Positions 1 to 9,523 of a stretch of DNA of 64,000 bases are shown piece by piece. Under the pieces are notes generated by a model. It was not told the DNA's origin, ran no database searches, and worked only from the letters and a program-made list of their open reading frames with translations. Both the position numbers and the translations under genes were made by a program. Each line of letters starts with the position of its first letter. Positions within the stretch are counted from its first letter, which is position 1. This DNA is from Gautieria morchelliformis (taxonomy: Eukaryota; Basidiomycota; Agaricomycetes; Gomphales; Gomphaceae): positions 1-64,000 of the forward strand of contig WHVA01000532.1 of assembly GCA_015179125.1 (NCBI GenBank), given 5' to 3'.

Positions 1-1236
1 AACTGTAATACATATTGTGTTTGAGGATAGATTAGTGGCAGACTTGAACTTGAAGAGGGAAGCGCGTACTGCTGCCGAGCCCAAACTGCCCATATGCAGG
101 AGAAGACCAAGGCCTCCAAGCGCCCACCGCATCCCTTGATTGTGCTGGGTCATGGCGTATACTCGTGCCCATAAGAGTCCTGCAAGGGCTGTGTGTAAGT
201 CTATGACTGAGGACCTATCAGTATATAGTTACCTTCTATACCTGGAAGTACCACAATGGATAGACTATCCAGGAAATGAACCCAGGTGTTACACATGCTG
301 TTTGGCATCAGATCATGTATACAAGAACACAAATGTCATACTGGATATGTATGTGAGCCACCTGCGTTTCACGACTAAACCATCTCACCTCATGTGGGAT
401 GTTTGCTATATCCAAGTATACCGAAAGGATAAAGGCAAGTAAGGCAGCGTAGCGAGCGATCAGGTAAAGGACAGATCCTAATCTGACTCTTCTGTGCCAG
501 ATATAGGTAATCTCATAAGGGAGGGTCAAGAGAGTATCATAGGCGAAGAGTGCTGCTTGGATCAGGGATACGTTAATAGTCCATGATTACTCGTTACACA
601 CTGAGGGTGGCAACGTCCACATAGATAAGAGCCAGACTTCTGGATTGTCAGACTACACCACTGAATGGCCCGACACACTCACCCATCTGATATAACCTGA
701 ATATCCACGCTCTGTTGAGATGCCATATGGTGATCGTATACGGTAAACTAATCGATATCTCGGTGTTAAAGATGAGCCATCCACCAAGAGAACTTTATAG
801 CATAGGATGGCAGAGGGGGACGGAACTGAGACCGGGGTTAAGGCCACCGCGACGAGTAGTTACCCTCGCTGACAACACGTTAATCTTCGCAGGTGCCTCC
901 ATGAAAGATAACACTGTCGATAGTCAGAGAGCGGGATGGCACGCTCACAACTCACTCCCCGAACCGTGATCACAGTCTAAAATCCATACAATAGTGATGA
1001 CCAAGAAGCTTATACAAACGCTGCTATCGAGTGCGTCTGCGGTATGGCGGTTAGAGTATGATGATCTGTTGGGGACTTGGCGTTTCAATCACATCAGACC
1101 CTGACTAAAGAGGATGCACTACAATACCTAGAATCCAGGAGTCCATGCTAACTGCTCGAGCCACGAGACACGACTGGATTGTTAGCTTGGCGTGGGATCT
1201 GGAAACGGTGTTCCCCATCCTCAAGACGAAGTACCT
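1..1236. other. no recognisable gene
   Basis: Only short, unrelated reading frames occur on both strands. I see no domain motif, no tRNA or rRNA, and no LTR terminus. It may be decayed transposon or ordinary intergenic DNA. Confidence 0.5.
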
Positions 1237-1895
1237 CTAGACATCGAGAGTTGAGGGTTTCTTGATGCCTTGAAGTCGAAGGGTGAAGGAGTGAGTACCC
1301 GCTCGGGAAATGATCTCAAAAGGACCCAAAAACTTCTCGCCGAGCTTCTTGGTAGGCCGAGTTGTTCTGAAATACTGTGCCTTTACAAAGGTGAGGGATC
1401 CTACTTGGAAATCAGGAGCGGGTGTGTGGCGAACATCAGCTGAGGCTTGGTAGGTCTTCTGAGCCTCGAGGATGGTGCGGCGAAGTTCTTGGTGTAGCTC
1501 GTCCAGGTCAACCACGAAGTCTCGAGCTCATGCTGAGGCGAGGTCGCGCTCAGGGTGGACTGCGAGGTTCGGGTGGTAACCCTTATTAGCAAAGAATGGG
1601 GATATGCCGGTGGTTGCGCTAGGCGCATTGTTGTAAGCGAACTCGGCTAGGGGAAGGAGCGAAGCCCAATTGGACTGTTGATAGTTGCAGTATATCCTGA
1701 GGTACTGTTCCAAGGTCTGGTTAGCATGCTCGGTTTGCCCGTCACCCTCGGGATGATATTCCGAGGTGGAATGCAACCGCATGTCCAATGCTTTCCCTAG
1801 AGAACGCCAGAAGTGCGAGACGAACTCGGAACCCCTGTCTGAGGTGACGTGCGAGGGGACTCCATGCTTGGAAAAGACATGAAGGATGAAGAGGT
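1237..1895 (-). pseudogene. Ty3/gypsy integrase fragment (relic F)
   Basis: The minus strand encodes the second half of a Ty3-type integrase. Near 1840 is the core motif SDRGSEF, which holds the second catalytic aspartate. Then come YHPEGDGQTE, holding the catalytic glutamate, the LAEFAYNN block, and the C-terminal GPFEI module that normally precedes a chromodomain or the element end. The frame is open from 1895 except for one TGA at 1528-1530, probably from a CGA arginine codon; reading resumes in the same frame. It stops at 1237 without the usual HPVFHVS ending. The upstream part of the gene is cut at 1895 by a copia LTR. The family differs from the G elements to the right. It is a non-functional remnant. 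Confidence 0.85.
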
Positions 1896-2393
1896 TGTAG
1901 AGGACAGGAATTATAGGCAGTAGGTATGGACTGCTTGCTCAAAAGAATAGACTAGAAATTAATTCACTCTCTCAGTGAATTTAGTTGTCACTGTAAGTAT
2001 ATTATACACTACCTAGAAATTAATTCACTACAGAGGATTTCTAGGTCAATAAATCGAAAGAACACTAGACTAATTTACTTGCCTCTCTCAGTGAATTTAG
2101 TTGTCACTGAGAGAGGGGGAAATCTGTCTCACTGTGCATATACTACTACCCGGCCCTTTAGCGCCCAAGAGCTCGCGCGTCGAAGTCATTTCAGACTCCG
2201 CTGGGTGCAGCCGCTTGTGAAAATAGAAATAACAAGATGAAATGGAGAGGTAAGGAGTGACTGGAAAATTTCGAAAATAATCAGAGTGATGGGTGCATGG
2301 TACAAGAACAATGTGAGAAGAGATTGAAACCCCATACAGCAAATCAAATATATTATGCTTGATTTTGGTGCAGGAGCATAAATGCACCCAACA
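1896..2393 (-). repeat. solo LTR of the copia A/B family
   Basis: Read on the minus strand it begins TGTTGGGTGCATTTATGCTC and ends CCTGTCCTCTACA. Its start matches copia B LTRs and its end matches copia A LTRs further right. It carries the family's hairpin at 2082-2116 and a partial second copy near 1970. No target duplication is seen (GAGGT on the left, AGAGC on the right), and the flanks are two unrelated Ty3 elements. The LTR therefore probably marks a recombination or deletion joint, not a simple insertion followed by LTR-LTR excision. Confidence 0.85.
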
Positions 2394-2402
2394 AGAGCAA
2401 CA

Positions 2403-3245
2403 ATGTCGAGACGGGCACAAAGCCACGACTCAAACCGACGCTCTCGAAGTAGAGCGACGATGATCGTCCCTGAAGGAGGACGACGGCAAGAGAGACGAGC
2501 CCCAGACAATAGTCAGGACTCGGAATACTCAAGCTCTAGTCGTAAGAGCTCGAGGGCTCACGCCATCAACCACGAAATGGCAGAGGCCCTGAACAAACAG
2601 GTGCAGGCTGCGCTGCACCGAAGCACGCTGACGCGCCACAGGCATGATCAGCTGGCATCGCAGCTCGACAACACCACCGCCGCCCTAATGGCAATCGGCA
2701 AGGAACTCCACCAGGCAGAGGAGATCAGGCTGCAAGACGCAGCCACGCTGGAGGACGTCCAGAAAGCACTCCGCCCACGCGGGGAATGCGACGCAACGCG
2801 TCCAAGCTCGCGACAGTCCGTAGCTAATGAACGCAGTCGCGATGCGCGCCGAAATGAGCGAGACAAGCAGCGAATGCCGCCGCCAGCCGTCCTGGTCGAA
2901 CAGGACGTAAGGTTCGGGAACGAACCTCAGGAGCAACTGGCTGCCCCAACGGACAGCCGTAAAACGATCCAACAGATCGTTAGGGATCAGGTCGCCTCAG
3001 AGCCTGACTCTGAAATGACGACCGAGAGCTTAGAGCTCGAAGTCGCACACTGGCAGCGTAAGGAAGCCACAGCCGCGCGCCGCCACACACGGGCACTCGA
3101 GCTACTAGCCAAGAACGCCGAAGAGACGGTGGCCCACAGCCACACCGCTCAGCTGCCCGACGAGCAGCTCACGCAAGCCGTACAGGACGCACGGCAAGCG
3201 CGCGCTGCCTACAACAGCAGGCTACGGATCCGCAATGGGGACTGA
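2403..3245 (+). CDS. charged leader / gag N-terminal protein of element D
   Basis: An open frame of about 280 residues from ATG 2403 (an earlier ATG at 2382 lies in the neighbouring LTR). It is rich in Arg, Gln, Glu and Ala with long helical stretches, including heptad-like acidic and basic runs around residues 60-115 and 210-275. It resembles the coiled-coil N-terminal half of fungal Ty3 gag proteins and is followed directly by the gag core. I recognise no enzyme motif. Whether it was a separate protein or the first part of gag, joined by a lost frame or intron, cannot be decided here. Confidence 0.5.
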   Translation: MSRRAQSHDSNRRSRSRATMIVPEGGRRQERRAPDNSQDSEYSSSSRKSSRAHAINHEMAEALNKQVQAALHRSTLTRHRHDQLASQLDNTTAALMAIGKELHQAEEIRLQDAATLEDVQKALRPRGECDATRPSSRQSVANERSRDARRNERDKQRMPPPAVLVEQDVRFGNEPQEQLAAPTDSRKTIQQIVRDQVASEPDSEMTTESLELEVAHWQRKEATAARRHTRALELLAKNAEETVAHSHTAQLPDEQLTQAVQDARQARAAYNSRLRIRNGD

Positions 3246-3382
3246 CCGGGGACACCAGGCACAAAACGCCCCCGGAACCGAGAGCACAAAATGCTCCCGA
3301 TCCTGAGCCCGATCCGGGCCCGGGGCCCGTCAGGGCATATAACAGCTTACCCTGCGCGGCGTCACAACCACGCGAGCGATCC

Positions 3383-4400
3383 ATGGCCCCAACGGAAGGC
3401 CAGGGAATCCCTGACCAGGCCGACGTCGTACCACTGGAGCCATACGACGGGATCACGCGGATGATCCGCGTCGCGTTGGCAGACGCCGCGGACACAGACC
3501 CGGAGAAGTCTGTGCTAGCGAAGGCCGGCGTAAAATTGGCCCACCCCAAGCCATATGCAGGGGGATCGGACCTCGAAGAGTTTGAAATCTTCGTGGCAGC
3601 CATCCTACGATGGCTGAAAATGAATTGCCTCCTAGGACCAACCAGCATCGACATGCAGGTGGCTATGTGGGCACTCACCTCACCGGCGAAGCCCAAGAAT
3701 GGTTCCTTCGAAACGTTGAACGCTTCGATCGCCAGGTCCGCATCTGGACGCTGGAATCAGTGATGCAAGGCCTTCAAAAGAGGTTCCTGCACACACTGAC
3801 ATACCATCACGCCTCGAATAAGTTCGACGCGGTCATGCAAGGCATGAAAACCGTTCAGGAGATGCTGAACGAGCTCACGAAATACGCGCACGTATGATAC
3901 AGCCGCCAGACGAGTACACATTCCGGAGACGGTTCGTATCTGCGCTACGCGAAACGCTGCGCAACGAGGTCCTCAAAAAGGCTATAATGCCGAGAGCAGC
4001 TCAATAGAGCAACTCTTCGAGACGGCCCGGATGATCGAGGAGGCATCCCGATATAACATGGGGATGCGCCGCGCAGAAAGCGCAGCAGCAACGGCTAGCG
4101 CTGCCCGGCTCACAGGGAGCAAGCCGTTGACACAAACAGGCCTGACCAGGCCCACCTGTTCGCAAGAAGCGGAACAGGTCAACGGATACCGCCCTCACGC
4201 CCAGCACAAGCTGGACGCCCGCCTGAAGCTAAACAGCCTCAAGCGTCAGGATCGTCCCCGCGACCTGCCCCACCGACAAAACGTCGGGCCGGCCCAATGA
4301 CAGGCCCAGCGGCAGCCAAAACAACACCGCATGCTTTGAATGCGGCCAACCTGGCCACAAGAAGGCAGAATGCCCCCGGCTTAGGTCCGGTATAAGGACA
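3383..4400 (+). pseudogene. gag core of element D with CCHC zinc knuckle, frameshifted
   Basis: The capsid-like domain starts near 3383. The conserved stretch KPYAGG...LEEFEIFV is in one frame up to about 3660. The next conserved block, THLTGEAQEWF through QEMLNEL, is in a second frame up to 3897, and the block ending EEASRYNMGMRRAE at 4031-4090 is again displaced. At 4332-4373 a classical knuckle, C-x2-C-x4-H-x4-C (CFECGQPGHKKAEC), marks the nucleocapsid. Gag would package the element RNA. At least two indels break the frame, so it is not functional as it stands. Confidence 0.75.
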
Positions 4401-4773
4401 GCGGCCGTGAGGCACGACGGTGAAGCCGAGGATCGGAGACGGATCCCGATCAAAGCTCTCTTCAACAGATTGATGAAGAGGGGGAGGGTGATCCCAACCC
4501 AACGACACTCCGATAACGGAGACACGCCCGCTGAAGAGTGGGACCCTGAGCCGTCCCAATACTATGAATGGGACGAAGAGGTGGAGGACACCGCCTACAG
4601 GTCCAGCGCGATCAGATTCGCGCTGGAAGACGAAACCGCCACGAAAGTCATGGCGGCACGCACATCGGTCACGCCAGATAAGGCGGCCGAGCCGGTGTAT
4701 CACCACCGAAGCAAACACAGAACGCGGCCAATGCGTCCCGTAGTGAGAACCGTACCCTATCGGGTACTGGGAA

Positions 4774-5205
4774 ATAAACGGCGTAAAAGCCCACTGCCTG
4801 CTAGATAGTGGCAGCGAAGGGGTACTGCTGTCCCCCGAATTCACGCGAGCTACAGGGATGAAGACATTCTCCCTGGAGCAACCAATCGCGCTGCAGCTAG
4901 CCTGCATAGGCAGCCGTTCCACGATCAACTATGGAACGAACGCGACCATCAAGTTTGGTCGCGGGACATACGACGAATACTTCGACGTAGCAAACGTCGA
5001 ATATTACGACGCGATCTTAGGGACACCGTTCCTAAGGAGATTCGGCATAACCCTGGACTTCTCGAGCCCAGGGACGATCCGCAAGGGAAACGAGGTGATC
5101 CCCACGGGCAAGGTCTCATTCGACGATGACGAATCGAAGAACGAGGACAAGGGGCCACGGGTGAGCAGAATCACCCAAGCGCCAACGCCGAACCTGGCTC
5201 ATTGA
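4774..5205 (+). pseudogene. aspartic protease of element D pol
   Basis: The frame is open from upstream of the active-site triplet. The DSG motif is at 4804-4812 (LLDSGSEG), followed about 75 residues later by ILGTPFLRRFGITLDF, the typical flap-to-C-terminal block of fungal Ty3 proteases. It would cleave the gag-pol polyprotein. The fold looks complete within this frame, but it is separated by frameshifts from gag and from reverse transcriptase, so it belongs to a dead polyprotein. Confidence 0.75.
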
Positions 5206-5283
5206 AGCCAGGAGGACGAGTCGCGAGACGACTCGTCCTCGAACTCACCCTACGGTCGTAGGGAGAGACGCTCTCACCTAACG

Positions 5284-6349
5284 GTGAAAGCGATGGGAAA
5301 GAGGAAAGCGGGCCCGTGCGCCGCGGGACCTAATAGATGCCAACAGCGCCTAATGGCTTCTAAGCCAACCACTACCATCATCCTCATGGATGATGACCTT
5401 CCTCGCCTCCGCGAGGAATGGATGGAAAGAATCGCTGACCTAGTCAGTGGAATCCCATTAGAACTCCCGCCACTGTGGGAGATCAACCATGAGATCAACC
5501 TCATCGATCCCAACAAGCACATGCGGTATCGACTACCGAAATGCCCCGAACACTTCCGAGAGGAACTGTCGGCAAAATAGAACGATACACCACTGCAAAG
5601 TGGTGGATCCGGCAGTAGCGCAGCAGGCAGTGCCCATGCTGTGTGTGCCGAAGAAGAACGGTACGTTGAGAACCGTCTTCGATCTGCGCCAGCAGAACGA
5701 AAACACGATGAAGGACGTCACGCCCTTCCCGGATCAGGATATCATACGCAGCGACATGGCTCGCTGCCAATATCGAACTAGACTCGATATGTCAGAAGCA
5801 TACGAGCAGATCCGGATCCATCCGGATCACGTAGCAAAGACAGCCTTTGACACGATCCTCGGCACCTTCAGGAGCCAGGTGATACAGATGGGGGACTGTA
5901 ATGCCCCATCAACATTCCAACGGCTGATGACAGCCATTTTCCGCGACTGCATAGGTCGCTTCGTCCATGTATACATGGATGACATCTTCATATTCTCGCT
6001 CTCAATACAAGAGCATGAAGAGCACCTCTACATCATCTTTGACAGACTGAGGAAGAACCACCTCTTTCTGAGCAAGAAAAAGGTGGACCTCTACTCCATC
6101 CGAATGGAGTGCCTCGGCCATATGATCGATGGCCGAGGGGTACATGCCGACGAGGATAAGATGCAACGCATCCGCAAGTGGCGCAGGCCACGGATGTTCA
6201 ACGACGTCCAGCGTTTCCTCGGGCTCGTACAGTATCTGGCACACTACATGCCGGATGTTAGCGCATATACCACCCCGCTATCGGGCTGTGCACGTAATAA
6301 CCGTCCATTTGAATGGACGCCACTGCTCGAAATGCTGGCAAAGCATTAA
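5284..6349 (+). pseudogene. reverse transcriptase of element D pol
   Basis: Ty3-type reverse transcriptase. The frame starting at 5284 carries the connection region up to LPKCPEHFREELSAK and stops at 5578. The next frame, open from before 5620, continues with VPKKNGTLRTVFDLRQQN, RLDMSEAYEQIRIHPD and the active site VYMDDIFIFS (YMDD at 5972-5983). A frameshift at about 5580 separates the two. The thumb block FLGLVQYLAHYMPDVS follows near 6210. The catalytic aspartates are present, so decay is by frameshift and not active-site loss. Confidence 0.8.
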
Positions 6350-6884
6350 GGCGTTGGCCTGTAAGGCCCCGATCCTGCGTCCAGTAGACGCAAGGTGCCC
6401 AGAGCCGATCTGCGTGATCACCAACGGATCAAAAGCCGGCGTCGGTGCGGTCTACGGCCAAGGTCCTGATTGGAAAACTTGTCGACCGGCCGGCTTCTTG
6501 TCAAAGAAGTTCAGCGTTGCTCAGTAACACTACCGGACTCACGAGCACGAGACTATCGCGGTGCTCGAGGCTCTCATGAAATGGGAGGACAAACTGCTGG
6601 GGCGAAGGTTCACCCTCGTCACAGACCACAAGGGACTCGAGTACTTCGAGACCCAAAAGAGCCTATCTGACCGACAGGTCAGATGGTGGGAGTTTCTCTC
6701 ACGGTTCAATTTCAACACCGTTCATGTTGACGGTGTAGAGAACAAGGTAGCGGACTGCCTGTCGTGCTACTACGAGAGCGACACGAGTGATGACAATCGC
6801 CCGGACCACGTCTTCGTGAACGCGGATGCACGTCTAGATCCGGACGGTGAGTTATTGCCCACCGACCGGTATGTCGAGCTGTGA
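6350..6884 (+). pseudogene. RNase H domain of element D pol
   Basis: The first strand reads VITNGSKAGVGAVYGQG, where related elements have TDAS or TDGS, so the first catalytic aspartate appears to be asparagine. The frame shifts near 6525. The second half carries the glutamate in TIAVLEALMKWE, VTDHKGLEYF and the last aspartate in NKVADCLS. The domain would remove RNA from RNA-DNA hybrids. The frameshift plus the D-to-N change argue against activity. Confidence 0.7.
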
Positions 6885-6929
6885 ACAGCGGCGACAAGAC
6901 ACTCTAAACGCCTCGCTGAGAAGACAGAG

Positions 6930-7356
6930 GTGAGAGTAACGGAAGCCGCCGCATTAAACGAGGGCTCACCAGAGCCCACGCACGTCGCCACGTCAAGCGA
7001 CGACGACGATGACGTCAGAGCCATCGCCGCAGGGAATGACGGCGCACCCCTGCGCCGGATCGTTGAGCAAGGCGTAGACCTGTCTAAGGTCCTACGAGAC
7101 GCGTACCATAGGGACACCATGTTCACAAAGATCATGGCACACCCGGACGCGCACCTGAGATTCGGGATCCGGGACGGGCTGATCTGGACTAAGAATCAGC
7201 TCAAAAGAGACGTCATTGCCGTCCCCCGCTCTGTTCTTCAAGGGGGAAGGAGGCTGATCGAAATTATCATCGATCGGGCACATCAGATAGTCGGCCACTA
7301 CGGCCATCTGAAGACTTCGAACTACGTTCGAAGAGCATATTGGTGGCCGGGCATGA
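6930..7356 (+). pseudogene. integrase N-terminal stump of element D
   Basis: After an acidic linker the sequence shows the zinc-binding HHCC start of Ty3 integrase (IIDRAHQIVGHYGHLKTSNYVRRAYWWPGMSR), ending near 7355. The two cysteines and the whole D-D-35-E core that should follow are missing. The next bases run directly into the extra reading frame. This is best explained by an internal deletion that joined the integrase start to a downstream gene, so D cannot encode its own integration. Confidence 0.7.
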
Positions 7357-9273
7357 GCCGCAGACATTCTCCGTGCTCCGATAGACCAGGAGCACTGGAC
7401 GATTGTGGGATGGGAGGACGCCCTCGCCATCGTCCACCCGGACGATTGCGCAACATGCGCGGACTACACCGTGCACCTTAGGGCCGCGACCGGCACCCGC
7501 AAGGTCAAGTTGCGGGATGAAGACATCGGCGACGCCATCGATGCAGCTTGGGGATGGCTCCCAAGGGGCATCGCGCGTGACGTGCGAGAAGAGCCCCTCC
7601 GGGACGTCCACGACCTCAAGAAAGAGGTCAAGGAGCTAGAACGCACAGTCGAGGACCGCGACGACGCGCTCGTAACCAAGCGCGCCAGGATCAAGGAACT
7701 GGAGCAGCAGCTGAGTGCAGCCCAGCTCCAGGTTACCCTGGTCCACGCTGCCTCAAAAAGGCCGCGACATGACCCGGCCACAGACCCAGTGGCCGGGCCA
7801 TCTTCACCTCGCGCGACGGCGCCGTTGCTGGCGCGCGCAACATCGGGGCTCGCGTCCCGATTGTCGGCGCCGACTCCGACCACGACAACAACAGAAGGGC
7901 AGAGCGCACCTTCCGACTCTGCGTATGGCGTCCCAGATGGATGGGAGTCAGACTCGTCCGTCTGGAAGACGTACGACCCCAAACGGGGACAGTGGCTGGC
8001 AGAGCAGCCAAAGAAAAAGCGCAAGAAATTGCGCGGCTCCCTCCACACCGTCAATGGGCTAGCCATTGCGAAGGAAAGCGCAATCAGCGCTTACCTAGCG
8101 GCGTCATCGTCGCACACCATCAACGACCCCGCCCTTCAGCGGCGGGTAGCACAGGTCGAGGCCCAGTACATCGGGCCTGGCGTGGCCCTACATCCGCCGG
8201 CGGGGACAGTTGAGTCGGTTCATCCTCCATACCTGGGGGAGGGAAGACTCATCCCACTCGGAGATCCACCGATCTCCGAGACGGGCCTCCTACCACGACC
8301 GGTAGGAAAGGCCCAACAACGTCGTACCCAATGGTACGACGTCTGCCCGCTCGACGAACCCCGCTTCGTCGAACTCATAGCGCGGGCAAAAGAAACGCCG
8401 CAGCTCGCGCGTACGCGTGAGATGATCGGCGTGTTCAAACGCATCGAGCGCGAACAACGCGCTCGCAATCCCAAAAGGGATTGTCTCGTGATAGCGGGCG
8501 GTACCCCGCACGACATCACGGCCATTCTAAAGGGTTGGATACACAACCCTGAAGGAATCCCCTCCACTATCCGTGACAACGCGGATGGCACCTTCAACCT
8601 AGACAACATGGATGTCTGGATGTGGTTGAAGGCCCTTGCACCCTGGGTCAAAGGGGTCGCATCACCGCTCAGGGCAAGGCTACTCGACCTCTTCGGCTCG
8701 ACGGACCAATGGTCGAGCCTCGTCGACACCAGGGAAGTGCTGACGCCTCAGAGCACCACCCTGCGGCTCTCAATCATGGGCCCATTCCCTGTGGAGGGCC
8801 GGGCCGGCCCCAACATCCCACTCGCGGAGATCGCGAGATGGTTGGCCCGCTACGCGGGAGTCACTCGTGAGTGAGCGGCGCGCATTGAACATTACGTTCA
8901 GTGCAGCATCACCGGCGCGGCATTCAGCGCCGCCGCCCGTGAGGGCCAACAAAAGGTCATCAAGACCAGCCACGTGAGGGCTGCTGTGCCGCGACCCCTC
9001 ACTCACGCTCAGCTCGACCAAGAGCTGGCGCGCTTCCGGCCCCCTCCTCAAACGGAGGACCCGGCTGTTGAGGCCATGCTCCGCGAGGACACGGGCCCCA
9101 GCGCCCAAGCGGAGACCGCCGCTAATGGTGAGGCCGACCAGCCTCACCCGATCGCCACCGATGACGCGGAGGTGCCCCCGGAGGAGTCACGTGCTCCTCC
9201 GGCCCCGTACGACGACGTCGTCATCGTATCGGCCACTCTAGAGGACTCCCTCATGGACGACCTCTATGAGTAG
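7357..9273 (+). CDS. extra reading frame of element D, unknown function, one in-frame TGA
   Basis: The frame is open from 7357 to 8871, interrupted by TGA at 8872-8874, and continues in the same frame to a stop at 9271, about 640 residues in all. The first start-like codon is GTG 7405. Visible features are a Cys-x2-Cys pair near residue 15 counted from 7405, a strong heptad region (about residues 70-115), a Ser/Thr/Pro-rich linker, a nuclear-localisation-like PKKKRK at about residue 202, a mixed C-terminal domain with several tryptophans, and an acidic tail. It lies between pol and the 3' LTR on the sense strand. It matches no gag, pol or chromodomain that I know. It could be an accessory or structural protein of this lineage or a captured host gene. 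Confidence 0.6.
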
Positions 9274-9297
9274 GCGTTAACCCCTATAGTTGTCTAT

Positions 9298-9309
9298 AGA
9301 GGGGGAGGG
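9298..9309 (+). other. polypurine tract of element D
   Basis: A purine-only run (AGAGGGGGAGGG) abuts the LTR start at 9310, where plus-strand DNA synthesis is primed in LTR elements. Confidence 0.75.
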
Positions 9310-9523
9310 TGTAAATAACCCGTGTATCTACATGTACATTAGTTATTACATAATCCCAGTGGGCCCCTTAGGGACCCACTGTATAGTTTATGCGTGGGAA
9401 CCGGCTAGCGGTCCCCATCGCATCTTACTCTTACCTGTCACTACGTAGCATTCAGAATACCACTCATTGGTCAAGTTCTGCAGTGCCCTTGTGATACAAG
9501 GTCCTAAGATCGACATCTTTACA
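9310..9523 (+). repeat. 3' LTR of element D (214 bp)
   Basis: It begins TGTAAATAACC and ends ATCTTTACA, giving 6-bp inverted termini TGTAAA/TTTACA. A polypurine tract precedes it and G1 integrase sequence starts at 9524. The short length is unusual beside the 430-1,030 bp LTRs elsewhere in the window. No second copy is present to test the boundaries. Confidence 0.75.

Larger units (their letters stand above)
2394..9523 (+). mobile_element. Ty3-type LTR retrotransposon D, lacking its 5' LTR, inserted in G1
   Basis: In order it holds a charged leader frame, gag with a CCHC knuckle, aspartic protease, reverse transcriptase, RNase H, a stump of integrase, a large extra frame, a polypurine tract and a 214-bp LTR with termini TGTAAA and TTTACA. 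At 9524 the sequence continues as the integrase gene of minus-strand element G1, so D inserted into G1. The five bases after D are TCCCG. The matching copy before the 5' LTR is gone, because the left end is replaced by a copia LTR at 2393. Several frameshifts make the gag-pol part non-functional. Confidence 0.8.

Noticed and set aside
1891-2398. Simple solo-LTR insertion at 1896-2393
   Set aside because: The flanking pentamers GAGGT and AGAGC do not match, so a plain insertion with duplication is not supported.
3169-3696. Minus-strand frame of 175 codons over D gag
   Set aside because: It is the antisense of the conserved gag core, GC-rich, with no motif. A shadow frame.
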